Source: Salinicoccus luteus DSM 17002
GTDB taxonomy: Bacteria > Bacillota > Bacilli > Staphylococcales > Salinicoccaceae
Reading direction: 5' to 3'
NCBI RefSeq assembly: GCF_000712035.1
Contig: NZ_JONV01000006.1
Coordinates: 186,001 to 250,000, forward strand
DNA: 64,000 nucleotides
In this document: one piece after another, positions 27,956-36,134 of the stretch
Position numbering within the stretch: the stretch's first letter is position 1
Layout of the letters: every line of letters starts with the position of its first letter
The notes under the pieces: generated by a model
The model's input: only the letters and a program-made list of their open reading frames with translations
What the model was told of the DNA's origin: nothing
Databases searched by the model: none
Made by a program: the position numbers and the translations under genes

Positions 27956-28399
27956 TTGAGTTATCAATTTGAGGAATTATTTTCTGAAATTCTGGATGAT
28001 AATCGGAAGGTTCTTGAAGATATTGAACCGTTTGAGCATCCGCTTGTCGTGCTGCTTCGTAAGTGTCTTGAAGAACAAGAGTCTATGCTTGAGAGACTCA
28101 TAGAGGAGTTTGAAGAGGGGGAGACTGGGCTTAAGGATATCAAGACCAACTGTTCTGCCCTGTTCCATGCAAACCAGAAAGTGAATCCCTATTTTGCGGA
28201 GTGGAGACGTGCGACGGGATGGATCGGTTACAAAGATGACAATCCTTCAAAAGAGCTGATGGAATCGTTAAAGGAAAAGCTCGGCGTCATGCAGGATGAC
28301 CTGATTGAGATTGCCTCCAAGCTGGACGAAGAATATGGAGAGTCGACGACCAAATACTTTATACCAACATTCTACTTACCGGAAGAGAGAGTTAACTGA
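27956..28399 (+). CDS. Unknown 147-aa acidic protein upstream of molybdoenzyme
   Basis: No family recognised. Strongly acidic and largely helical (many Glu in LEEQESMLERLIEEFEEGE), one Cys pair spread along the chain, no signal peptide or membrane helix. C-terminal half has aromatic patches (NPYFAEWRRATGWIGY, KYFIPTFYLPEERVN). It ends on the base before or at the molybdoenzyme start (1-nt overlap), so the two genes are almost certainly translated together and the product may be a chaperone or partner. The start is TTG at 27956 after GGAGAGGGG; an ATG at 27949 is better spaced but leads to a stop after seven codons in another frame. Confidence 0.75.
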   Translation: MSYQFEELFSEILDDNRKVLEDIEPFEHPLVVLLRKCLEEQESMLERLIEEFEEGETGLKDIKTNCSALFHANQKVNPYFAEWRRATGWIGYKDDNPSKELMESLKEKLGVMQDDLIEIASKLDEEYGESTTKYFIPTFYLPEERVN

Positions 28400-30816
28400 T
28401 GGGCTGGAAACATGAACGAATCGACCAGAATGTATATAGTCAGGGCGAAGTGGACAAATGGGTGTACAGCACATGTGGCCTCTGTTCAGTCGGCTGCGGC
28501 TGTTATGTTGCTGTTAAGGATGACAAGATTGTAGGTGTAAAAGGGAATGGGGAGCACCCTATCAACCGTGGCAGACTGGGTCCGAAGGGGGAGAATCAAT
28601 GGCATGCCAATAACGCGCCGGACCGTCTGAAGACACCCATGATCCGGAATGCCTCCGGTGAACTCGAGCCTGCAAGTTGGGAGGATGCGATGCGGTTGGT
28701 TGTAGATAAGGCGAAGCAGTCCCTTAAAGAGAAAGGTAATAATAGTGTCAGCATCTACTCTACAGGGCAGGGCTTCTTTGAAGATTATTATACAATTGCC
28801 AAAGTGGGGCGGGCTGGACTGCAGACCCACCTGCTGGATGCGAATACCAGACTGTGCACCTCTACTGTCGAATTTGCACTGCTGCAGTCATTCGGTGCGG
28901 ACGGTACACCGGCTTCTTTCGATGACATCGACGAAGCGGAGACACTGATGCTGTTCGGCCATAATGTTGCGGAATCGGGAACAGTGCTGTTTGAACGCAT
29001 CATGGAACGCAAAGTACGGACAGGGAAACCATATCTTATTGTGGTGGATCCGCGGAAGACACTGACGGCAAGAGAAGCGGATCTGCACCTGCAGTTGACC
29101 CCGGGCGCAAACCTTCCACTGATGAACGGTCTGATCAACGCATTGATCGAACAGGATAAAGTGGATAAAGAATTCGTCGAAGCCCATACGGTCGGTTACG
29201 AAAAGATGAAGGAATCAGTAAAAGAATGGACGCTCGCAAAAACAGCTGAGAGCACCGGCATACCGGAAAATCAGCTCAAGGAGTTCTATAGAGTCATGTG
29301 TGATACGCCATCACTGGTATCGACGACACTCCAGGGTGCCTTTCAGAGTGCGGAGGCGACAAAAGCCTGTGTTGCCATCAACAACTTCCATCTGATTCGT
29401 GGCCTCATCGGCAAACCGGGCTGTGGCCCGCTCCATACAGCCGGTCAGCCAAGCTCCTCGGCAAACCGGACGGCTGGTGGCGTTGGCACTTATCCGGCCC
29501 ACCGCAATCCGACCAATCCTGCACATATGAAGGAAATGGCAGAATTGTGGAATGTGGATCAGGATTCGCTTCCTGCTGGTCCGGAAAAAGGGATTGAGGA
29601 GATTATCACCCATATAGAAAAGGAAGAAGTCGGCTTCTTCTGGAATATTGGTACAAACCCACTTGTTTCCCTGCCGAACCGCCACCGTGTAAAAAAAGCA
29701 CTGGAAAGCGTGTTTGTTGTCGTACAGGATCCGTTCCTGACGGAAACGTCGGCAGTGGCTGACGTCATTCTCCCTGTTGCCATGTGGGGCGAAAAGGAAG
29801 GAACGATGGAGAATGCCGACAGAACTGTCACCATTTCAAGAAAAGCAGTGGAACCACCAGAGGGCGTGCGATCTGATTTTGAAATCCTTGTGGACTTTGC
29901 AAAAAGGATGGGGTTCAAGGATAAGGATGGGCGGCCGCTGGTCGGATACTCTACGCCAGAAGAATGTTTTGAGGAGTTCAAGGGCACTACCAAAGGGCGT
30001 CCTTGTGATATGACAGGCATCACCTATGAACGTCTGGAATCATTAAACGGAATGCGTTGGCCTGTGCCGGATGAAAAGTCTACAGGCACACCGAGGCTTT
30101 ATTCCGACTATAAATTCCACACAACAGTGGATGATGCCCAAGTCTTCGGCAAGGACCAGTTTACCGGGCGGGCGCTGTCGAAAGAAGAATTTCAGGAAAT
30201 CGGCGCAGAGGGCAGAGCGATACTCCACGAAACGCATCATCTGCCACCGTTTGAGCAGCCGAATGACCAGTATCCGATGTGGTTGACGACTGGCCGTTCG
30301 GTATGGCACTGGCATACAAGAACGAAGACGGCACGTGCGCCGATGCTGCATATGGCAGCTCCGCACAACTATGTTGAAATTCATGCCGAGGACGCCAAGG
30401 CGCTAGGAATCATCCAAGGTGAAGTCATACGCATCTCCTCTCCACGGGGCGAAATTGAAGTCCCGGCCCGGATTGGAGAAACAGTTCAGAAAGGACTGCT
30501 GTTCGTGCCTTTCCACTTCGGTAACCTGGAAAAGAAAGAATCTGCAAACAGCCTTACCAATGACTTCGTCGATCCAATCTCAAAGCAGCCGACCTATAAG
30601 CAGTCAGCGTGCAAAATTGAGAAGATACGAAATGAATACAAGGTGAAGGCGGAGGAATCCCTGGAGGATATTGCCTCCAACTATGGTCTGACAGCAAAAG
30701 AACTGCAGGCTGCCAACAATTTTTCAACCCCTTATGATGTTGAAGTGGGTGCCTCAATTGAAATTCCAATTTCAGTAGTCAATACTCCCTTGGTGCCTTA
30801 TATGCCGCATCGTTAG
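28399..30816 (+). CDS. NasC-like molybdopterin oxidoreductase with C-terminal LysM-like domain
   Basis: 805 residues of the Mo-bisMGD (DMSO reductase) family, closest by eye to the catalytic subunit of assimilatory nitrate reductase (compare PASWEDAM and the DSLP-x-G-P-EKG stretch). The N-terminal cluster site has C26, C29, C33 and an extra C35, but the fourth ligand expected in a GRLC-KG motif is Gly61 (GRLGPKG). The probable Mo-ligand Cys is kept in NTRLCTSTVEFALLQSFG (about 153). GPLHTAGQPS, FWNIGTNPLVS, GTMENADRTV and the C-terminal MopB-type beta barrel (WLTTGRSVWHWHTRT, IRISSPRGEIEVPAR) follow. Residues about 747-791 read as a LysM domain (YKVKAEESLEDIASNYGL, ELQAANN). No Tat or Sec signal. 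No nitrate or nitrite genes nearby; substrate unknown. Confidence 0.85.
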   Translation: MGWKHERIDQNVYSQGEVDKWVYSTCGLCSVGCGCYVAVKDDKIVGVKGNGEHPINRGRLGPKGENQWHANNAPDRLKTPMIRNASGELEPASWEDAMRLVVDKAKQSLKEKGNNSVSIYSTGQGFFEDYYTIAKVGRAGLQTHLLDANTRLCTSTVEFALLQSFGADGTPASFDDIDEAETLMLFGHNVAESGTVLFERIMERKVRTGKPYLIVVDPRKTLTAREADLHLQLTPGANLPLMNGLINALIEQDKVDKEFVEAHTVGYEKMKESVKEWTLAKTAESTGIPENQLKEFYRVMCDTPSLVSTTLQGAFQSAEATKACVAINNFHLIRGLIGKPGCGPLHTAGQPSSSANRTAGGVGTYPAHRNPTNPAHMKEMAELWNVDQDSLPAGPEKGIEEIITHIEKEEVGFFWNIGTNPLVSLPNRHRVKKALESVFVVVQDPFLTETSAVADVILPVAMWGEKEGTMENADRTVTISRKAVEPPEGVRSDFEILVDFAKRMGFKDKDGRPLVGYSTPEECFEEFKGTTKGRPCDMTGITYERLESLNGMRWPVPDEKSTGTPRLYSDYKFHTTVDDAQVFGKDQFTGRALSKEEFQEIGAEGRAILHETHHLPPFEQPNDQYPMWLTTGRSVWHWHTRTKTARAPMLHMAAPHNYVEIHAEDAKALGIIQGEVIRISSPRGEIEVPARIGETVQKGLLFVPFHFGNLEKKESANSLTNDFVDPISKQPTYKQSACKIEKIRNEYKVKAEESLEDIASNYGLTAKELQAANNFSTPYDVEVGASIEIPISVVNTPLVPYMPHR

Positions 30817-30865
30817 GACAAGTGCATATGGACGAACTTAATTTACCAATACTTTGACGATCGGA

Positions 30866-30906
30866 GACCTTTCGCAAGTGTGCCTGACTTGTGGAAGGTC
30901 TTTTTG
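30866..30906 (+). terminator. Intrinsic terminator after molybdoenzyme gene
   Basis: Interrupted stem GACCTT-TCG-CAAGT / ACTTG-TGG-AAGGTC followed by T5. It fills part of the 203-bp gap before the Nudix gene. Confidence 0.75.
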
Positions 30907-31019
30907 TGATACCACTTCCAATCAAAATCGATTTTCACTGTATGCAGATGAAAGATTTTTTGTTTTACAAACAAAGCCCCCTTCTATAAAATTGTTATGA
31001 ATTCACATAAAGGAGAATT

Positions 31020-31640
31020 ATGATGAACAAATTTGACGAACCTATTCTCGTAGTACCGAGAGATGTTCTTTTTAATAATGAGGCGGATGCCTTCAATGGT
31101 TTTATTGGTATGAACGATAGAAGGTACGAAAACATTCTTTCGGCTTTTCCCGAGTTCGAAGTAAAGCGGCGGGGCGACATGGAGGAGGATCCGGCGTACA
31201 AGCAGCTGATCGGTTATGTCATCATTACTTCTGACAACGGTAAAACACTCGTCTACAAGCGCCTGAATGGCGGTGGTGAGGCGCGCCTGCACGGTATGCT
31301 GTCGATTGGGGTCGGCGGTCACATGAATGATGTGCCGGATGCTTCCGGTATTGAGGAGAAACTTTATATCAATGCAGGCCGGGAACTTTCTGAGGAGGTG
31401 GGCCTATCCCAGGAACAGCTCGAAGATATAGAGATCGTTGGTCTAATCAATGACGATGACAATGAGGTGGGCCGTGTCCATATCGGTGTCGTATTCAAGG
31501 TGACGGTCGAGGAAGCGGATGTCGCGTCGCATGAAGAAGACACACTGGAACTGATTTGGGAACGGGATGACCAGCTGTCTGAAAGATCGCCTTACGAATC
31601 ATGGAGCGAACTCATCATCAGGGATGCCTATGGACGATAA
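31020..31640 (+). CDS. Nudix-like phosphoesterase
   Basis: 206 residues. Central Nudix-type segment GVGGHMNDVP...NAGRELSEEVGL carrying the RE-x-x-EE-x-G core of the Nudix box, preceded by YKRLNGGGEARLHGML. Probably hydrolyses a nucleoside-diphosphate derivative; the substrate is not deducible. The ATG at 31020 follows AGGAGA at 31011-31016. It overlaps the following TPR-like gene by 11 nt. Confidence 0.8.
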   Translation: MMNKFDEPILVVPRDVLFNNEADAFNGFIGMNDRRYENILSAFPEFEVKRRGDMEEDPAYKQLIGYVIITSDNGKTLVYKRLNGGGEARLHGMLSIGVGGHMNDVPDASGIEEKLYINAGRELSEEVGLSQEQLEDIEIVGLINDDDNEVGRVHIGVVFKVTVEEADVASHEEDTLELIWERDDQLSERSPYESWSELIIRDAYGR

Positions 31641-32574
31641 GATCATTTCGCACCAGCGGTTTCTCGGCAAGATGAAGCGGGATATGGAGACCGATCACCA
31701 GAACGGTGACCATGAGGCGTTCGTCGCCAAATTCAGAAGATACGATGAACTGGGGGAACCGCCCATTGAAGTTGTCGAGCAGTTCTACAGGGCGCTCTCC
31801 GCCATCGGGAAGCATGACGAAATCATTGATTATGCACTGCTCCAGATGAACGCGGGACGGGGGCATTATGATGTGCACATGCGCCATCTGCTCGAAGGAC
31901 TTCTGAGCCAGGAGCGGTATTTCGAGGTGGTTGAATTCTCCGACCACCTCATGAAAGAGGAGATTCCCCATGAGTTCCGGATTGAGGTGGCGGCACTCCG
32001 GCACAGGGCGAAGAAGGCAATTGATGAGAAGAAGGCGGCCATCATTCCCGAAGCACCGGAAGTCGACAGGCACGATTACCGGGATATGCAGCCCTATGAG
32101 CGGATGGATTTCCTGAAGGGGATCATCGAAGAGGCGGATGATCGGTACCAAAAACTCATCCGGGAAGCGGCTGCCGGGGAAAAGAACCATGAATTGCTGA
32201 CTTTCATGCTTCTTTATCTGAGGACAATCGGGGATGGCGAGGTGCTCACCATCCGTAAGATGGGTGAACAGCTCGACGTCATCCCCCGGGAACTGCCGGA
32301 TCTTGAAGCATCCGGGGGATTCAGGCTGGTGAGCGGGCGCGTCATGGATGAGGTGGAGGACAGGATGCCGCAGTTTGCCGAGTCGGCAGCTGCCATGCTG
32401 ATGTCCCATATGCTGTACTGCTATCCGGTCGAGCCGCCCTTTGGGGCAGACGTCCTGGTGGACGCCTATCTGGAGGAGATACTCGGCATGGTGAACATAG
32501 AGTATGAACACGCAGCCGATGCAGAGGCCGTCTCCTGGATCCGGTCCCTTGAGCAGACGATTGCCGGGGGATGA
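31630..32574 (+). CDS. Tetratricopeptide-like helical protein (YsoA position)
   Basis: 314-residue cytosolic, helix-rich, acidic protein. Repeated helical pairs such as FYRALSAIGKHDEIIDYALLQM and LLEGLLSQERYFEVVEFSDHLM have TPR-like spacing. It lies just upstream of tig, where B. subtilis has the TPR protein ysoA, so it is likely its counterpart; the function is unknown. ATG 31630 after AGGGATG is preferred over ATG 31624. Overlaps the Nudix gene. Confidence 0.7.
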   Translation: MDDKIISHQRFLGKMKRDMETDHQNGDHEAFVAKFRRYDELGEPPIEVVEQFYRALSAIGKHDEIIDYALLQMNAGRGHYDVHMRHLLEGLLSQERYFEVVEFSDHLMKEEIPHEFRIEVAALRHRAKKAIDEKKAAIIPEAPEVDRHDYRDMQPYERMDFLKGIIEEADDRYQKLIREAAAGEKNHELLTFMLLYLRTIGDGEVLTIRKMGEQLDVIPRELPDLEASGGFRLVSGRVMDEVEDRMPQFAESAAAMLMSHMLYCYPVEPPFGADVLVDAYLEEILGMVNIEYEHAADAEAVSWIRSLEQTIAGG

Positions 32575-32591
32575 AGGACAGAAATCAAATG

Positions 32592-32620
32592 TTGGATATG
32601 AAAAAGTGATATGTTATACT
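32592..32620 (+). promoter_or_regulatory. Predicted sigma-A promoter of tig
   Basis: TTGGAT (32592-32597), 17 bp spacer, TATACT (32615-32620). Confidence 0.65.
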
Positions 32621-32663
32621 ATATTGGTTGATTGAAATCATGGACTAACGGAGGAATAAGAAT

Positions 32664-33947
32664 ATGTCTCAAAAGTGGGAAAAACAAGAGGGTAATGAAG
32701 GAGTTCTGACTGTCACAGTCCCTGCAAAGGAAGTTGACGGTGCTCTCAATGAAGCATTCAAGAAAGTTTCGAAAGATGTAAGCATTCCAGGATTCAGAAA
32801 AGGCAAAGTGCCACGTCAAATGTTCGAAAAGCGTTTCGGCGTAGAATCCCTTTACCAGGATGCGCTGGATATCCTGCTTCCAAAAGCTTATACAGAAGCT
32901 GTAAATGAAGCAGACATCAATCCTGTGGATCAGCCTGAAGTGGACATCGAACAGATGGAAAAAGGCAAAGACCTCATCTTCACTGCGAAAGTCATCGTGG
33001 AACCTGAAGTGAAGCTCGGCGAATACAAAGGGCTTGAAGCTGAAGAGCTTGACACGGAAGTGACTGAAGAGGATGTTCAGAAGGAAATCGACAACATGCT
33101 TGAAGCACATGCTGACATGGTTGTTAAGGAAGATGGAAAAGTTGAAGAGGGAGACGTCGTCAACCTCGACTTCGACGGCTATGTAGATGGCGAACAGTTC
33201 GAAGGCGGCCAGGCTGAAGGCTATGAACTCGAAATCGGTTCCGGCAGCTTCATCCCAGGCTTCGAAGAACAGGTAGTCGGCATGGGTGTTGAAGAGGAGA
33301 AGGACGTCAACGTCACTTTCCCTGAGGAATACCATGCAGAAGAGCTGGCTGGCAAAGAAGCGACTTTCAAAGTCAAAGTCAACAGCATGAAATCCAAGGA
33401 GATTCCTGAACTCGACGACGCTCTCGTGAAGGAACTCGATCAGGATGTTGAGACTGTGGACGCATTGAAAGAGAAGCTCGAAAAAGACCTTAAAGAAGCG
33501 AAGGAAAACGAAGCGGACGTAACGATGAAGGAACAGCTTATCGAGCAGGCTGCTGAAAATGCAGAAATCGATGTGCCGGAAGCGATGGTCAAGACTGAAA
33601 CGGACAGGATGCTCCAAGAGTTTGAACAGCGCCTCTCCCAACAGGGCATCAACATGGAGATGTACCAGCAGCTCTCCGGCCAGGATGAGGATGCGCTCCG
33701 CGAACAGATGAAGGACGATGCACAGAAACGTGTACGTACGAACCTCGTGCTCAAACAGATTGCTGTTGACGAGGACATCGAAGTGACGGAAGCGGACATG
33801 GACAAAGAGCTTGAAAAGATGAGCGAACAGTTCGGCATCAAAGTGGAAGATATCAAATCCACTCTTGGCGACCTCTCCATGCTCCAGGATGACCTCAAAG
33901 TACAGAAGGCAATCGACGTACTTGTAGATAACAGAAAACAGAAGTAA
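32664..33947 (+). CDS. tig: Trigger factor
   Basis: 427-residue ribosome-associated chaperone and prolyl isomerase. N-terminal ribosome-binding domain with the signature [16 protein letters not shown] (about 40-56), the FKBP-type PPIase domain (about 150-245, [19 protein letters not shown] in part, [11 protein letters not shown]), and the long helical C-terminal arms. S. aureus protein is about 433 residues. Own promoter and terminator; starts after ACGGAGGAATAAG. Confidence 0.96.
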   Translation: MSQKWEKQEGNEGVLTVTVPAKEVDGALNEAFKKVSKDVSIPGFRKGKVPRQMFEKRFGVESLYQDALDILLPKAYTEAVNEADINPVDQPEVDIEQMEKGKDLIFTAKVIVEPEVKLGEYKGLEAEELDTEVTEEDVQKEIDNMLEAHADMVVKEDGKVEEGDVVNLDFDGYVDGEQFEGGQAEGYELEIGSGSFIPGFEEQVVGMGVEEEKDVNVTFPEEYHAEELAGKEATFKVKVNSMKSKEIPELDDALVKELDQDVETVDALKEKLEKDLKEAKENEADVTMKEQLIEQAAENAEIDVPEAMVKTETDRMLQEFEQRLSQQGINMEMYQQLSGQDEDALREQMKDDAQKRVRTNLVLKQIAVDEDIEVTEADMDKELEKMSEQFGIKVEDIKSTLGDLSMLQDDLKVQKAIDVLVDNRKQK

Positions 33948-33975
33948 TGGAAGCAAAAGAGTACAAGTGAATCAG

Positions 33976-34012
33976 GAGCTCTGCAACAGGCCGTTGCAGA
34001 GCTCTTAGCTTT
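33976..34012 (+). terminator. Intrinsic terminator after tig
   Basis: Perfect 12-bp stem GAGCTCTGCAAC (33976-33987) / GTTGCAGAGCTC (33993-34004). The T tract is short and interrupted (TTAGCTTT). Confidence 0.75.
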
Positions 34013-34034
34013 ATGAAGTTCCGAGACTGTATAT

Positions 34035-34063
34035 TTGATTTTAATGATGATTTCTAGTATATT
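34035..34063 (+). promoter_or_regulatory. Predicted sigma-A promoter of clpX
   Basis: TTGATT (34035-34040), 17 bp spacer, TATATT (34058-34063). Confidence 0.65.
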
Positions 34064-34092
34064 TTACAGGAATGAAAAAAGAGGTGTTGAAA

Positions 34093-35349
34093 ATGTTTAA
34101 ATTTAATGAAGACGACACAAATCTCACTTGTTCCTTCTGTGGTAAGGACCAGGAACAGGTGAAGAAATTGATCGCAGGCAGTGGTGTCTACATTTGCAAC
34201 GAATGTATCGAACTCTGTCACGAAATCATCGAAGAAGAGCTGAAGTCCGAAAAGACGGAAGTGTTTACAGAAATACCGAAGCCACAGGAAATACTTGAAG
34301 CGCTGAATGACTATGTCATCGGGCAGGACAATGCCAAGCGTGCGCTGAGTGTGGCTGTATATAACCACTATAAACGTATCAACCAGAACCAGGAAGACGG
34401 CGTGGAAATCTCGAAGAGTAACATCGCGCTGATTGGACCGACAGGAAGCGGTAAGACACTGCTCGCCCAGACGCTGGCAAGGACACTCAACGTGCCTTTC
34501 GCCATTGCGGATGCAACAAGTCTGACGGAAGCAGGCTATGTGGGTGACGATGTCGAGAACATCCTTCTCCGTCTGATCCAGGCAGCAGATTTCGATGTTG
34601 AGCGTGCTGAACAGGGCATCATCTACGTCGATGAAATCGACAAGATTGCACGTAAGAGCGAGAATACTTCCATCACAAGGGATGTCTCCGGTGAAGGCGT
34701 GCAGCAGGCACTTCTTAAGATTCTCGAAGGAACGACGGCAAGCGTTCCGCCACAAGGTGGAAGGAAACATCCGAACCAGGAATCCATCCAGATCGATACG
34801 AAGAACATCCTCTTCGTCCTCGGTGGGGCTTTCGACGGTATGGATGAAATCATCAAAAGACGTATCGGTGAGAAAGTCATCGGATTCGGCGGTGCATCCG
34901 AAAAGTCAAACGACAAAGATGAGATCATGAAAAAGGTCCGTCCGGACGATCTCCAGAGCTACGGCCTGATTCCAGAATTCATCGGCCGTGTGCCAATCAT
35001 CAGCTATCTTGAAGAACTCGATGTCGATGCACTCAATTCCATTCTGACAGAGCCGAAAAATGCGCTCGTCAAACAGTATCAGAAGATGCTCCAGATCGAC
35101 AATGTGGAGCTGGAATTCGACAAGGACGCACTGAATGCCATCAGTGAACTTGCGATTGAAAGGAAAACAGGTGCACGTGGCCTCCGTTCGATCATCGAGG
35201 AGCGCATGGTGGACATCATGTTCAATGTGCCTTCCAATGAAGACATCCGCAAGGTGAAGATCACAAGAGCTACGATCGAAGAAGAAGCAGAACCATTGCT
35301 GTTTGATGAAAACGGCGAAGAGATCCAGTTGAACCGAAAAAGTGCATAA
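34093..35349 (+). CDS. clpX: ClpX, ATP-dependent unfoldase of ClpXP
   Basis: 418 residues (about 420 in S. aureus). N-terminal C4 zinc-binding domain CSFCGK...CNEC, AAA+ module with Walker A GPTGSGKT, pore loop GYVGDD, Walker [11 protein letters not shown], the ClpP-contacting IGF-type loop (VIGFGG), and sensor-2 [12 protein letters not shown] 34093 follows GAGGTG at 34081-34086; the ATG at 34072 would add seven residues. lon genes found between clpX and engB in B. subtilis are absent, as in Staphylococcus. Confidence 0.97.
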   Translation: MFKFNEDDTNLTCSFCGKDQEQVKKLIAGSGVYICNECIELCHEIIEEELKSEKTEVFTEIPKPQEILEALNDYVIGQDNAKRALSVAVYNHYKRINQNQEDGVEISKSNIALIGPTGSGKTLLAQTLARTLNVPFAIADATSLTEAGYVGDDVENILLRLIQAADFDVERAEQGIIYVDEIDKIARKSENTSITRDVSGEGVQQALLKILEGTTASVPPQGGRKHPNQESIQIDTKNILFVLGGAFDGMDEIIKRRIGEKVIGFGGASEKSNDKDEIMKKVRPDDLQSYGLIPEFIGRVPIISYLEELDVDALNSILTEPKNALVKQYQKMLQIDNVELEFDKDALNAISELAIERKTGARGLRSIIEERMVDIMFNVPSNEDIRKVKITRATIEEEAEPLLFDENGEEIQLNRKSA

Positions 35350-35355
35350 TATCTG

Positions 35356-35388
35356 AAAGAGCTGTCTGAACCATGGACAGCTCTTTTT
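35356..35388 (+). terminator. Intrinsic terminator after clpX
   Basis: AGAGCTGTC (35358-35366) / GACAGCTCT (35376-35384) followed by T5; engB starts 20 bp later, so read-through may supply it. Confidence 0.75.
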
Positions 35389-35407
35389 ACTGAAAGGAAG
35401 AAGAGCG

Positions 35408-35995
35408 ATGAGAATCAATCCAAACAATGTAGAAATACTCATCTCTGCTGTAAGCAGTGCACAGTATCCAAAAACTGGCCTGCCGGAAATCGCTTTGAGC
35501 GGCCGCTCGAATGTGGGCAAGTCCTCCTTCATCAACGCAGTAGCCGGCCGCAAGAATATCGCCAGGACTTCCTCCAAACCCGGCAAGACACAGACATTGA
35601 ACTTCTATAATATGGACGACCAGTTTGTGTTTGTCGATGTCCCCGGCTATGGCTATGCCAAGCAGTCGAAGAAGGCCCGCGAAGAGTGGGGAAAGATGAT
35701 TGAGAACTACCTGGCCGAAAGGGAGGAACTGGCTGCCGTCATCCAGCTGGTCGATCTGAGGCATAAGCCGACCGAAGATGACGTGCTGATGTACAATTAC
35801 CTTAAGCACTTTGAAATTCCGGTTATCATGATATGTACGAAGATGGATAAGATCCCAAAAAGTAAGCTTGAGAAGCATCTGAAAGTGGTCAGGGAGACCA
35901 TCGACTTCGAAGAGGATGACGTGATGATTCCTTTCTCTGCAGTGGATAAGAAGAACCTCCCCAAAGCAATGGAGGCCATTTCACAATATATGTAG
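35408..35995 (+). CDS. engB: EngB/YsxC, ribosome-assembly GTPase
   Basis: 195 residues. GTPase motifs: G1 [14 protein letters not shown]2 [11 protein letters not shown]3 DVPGYGYA, G4 CTKMDK, G5 FSAVDKK. Essential factor in late 50S assembly. Start ATG 35408 follows GAAAGGAAGAAG. In Staphylococcus it also sits between clpX and hemA. Confidence 0.96.
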   Translation: MRINPNNVEILISAVSSAQYPKTGLPEIALSGRSNVGKSSFINAVAGRKNIARTSSKPGKTQTLNFYNMDDQFVFVDVPGYGYAKQSKKAREEWGKMIENYLAEREELAAVIQLVDLRHKPTEDDVLMYNYLKHFEIPVIMICTKMDKIPKSKLEKHLKVVRETIDFEEDDVMIPFSAVDKKNLPKAMEAISQYM

Positions 35996-36013
35996 GATTG
36001 TTCACAAAAATTT

Positions 36014-36038
36014 CTTATTTATAATTGATATAAATAAG
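36014..36038. promoter_or_regulatory. Predicted PerR/Fur-type box upstream of hemA
   Basis: Perfect 10-bp inverted repeat CTTATTTATA / TATAAATAAG with a 5-bp spacer. Its centre (36019-36033) reads TTATAATTGATATAA, matching the PerR box TTATAATnATTATAA at 12 of 14 informative positions. In B. subtilis the hemAXCDBL operon is PerR-repressed. A prediction by eye. Confidence 0.55.
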
Positions 36039-36047
36039 ATTGTGTCG

Positions 36048-36076
36048 TGGATTATGCTCATGCAATCTGTTAAAAT
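36048..36076 (+). promoter_or_regulatory. Candidate promoter of hem operon
   Basis: TGGATT (36048-36053), 17 bp spacer, TAAAAT (36071-36076). The -35 is weak. A 10-bp palindrome AATAATTATT (36077-36086) lies just downstream of the -10. Confidence 0.4.
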
Positions 36077-36134
36077 AATAATTATTGAAAGTGTCCAAAG
36101 ACGAGGCATAATAGGATAGTGGGGGGCAATTCGG

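Noticed and set aside
32619-33956. 445-residue antisense frame across tig
   Set aside because: Open only because of codon bias in tig; product is a Phe/His/Leu-rich shadow without ribosome-binding site or family features.
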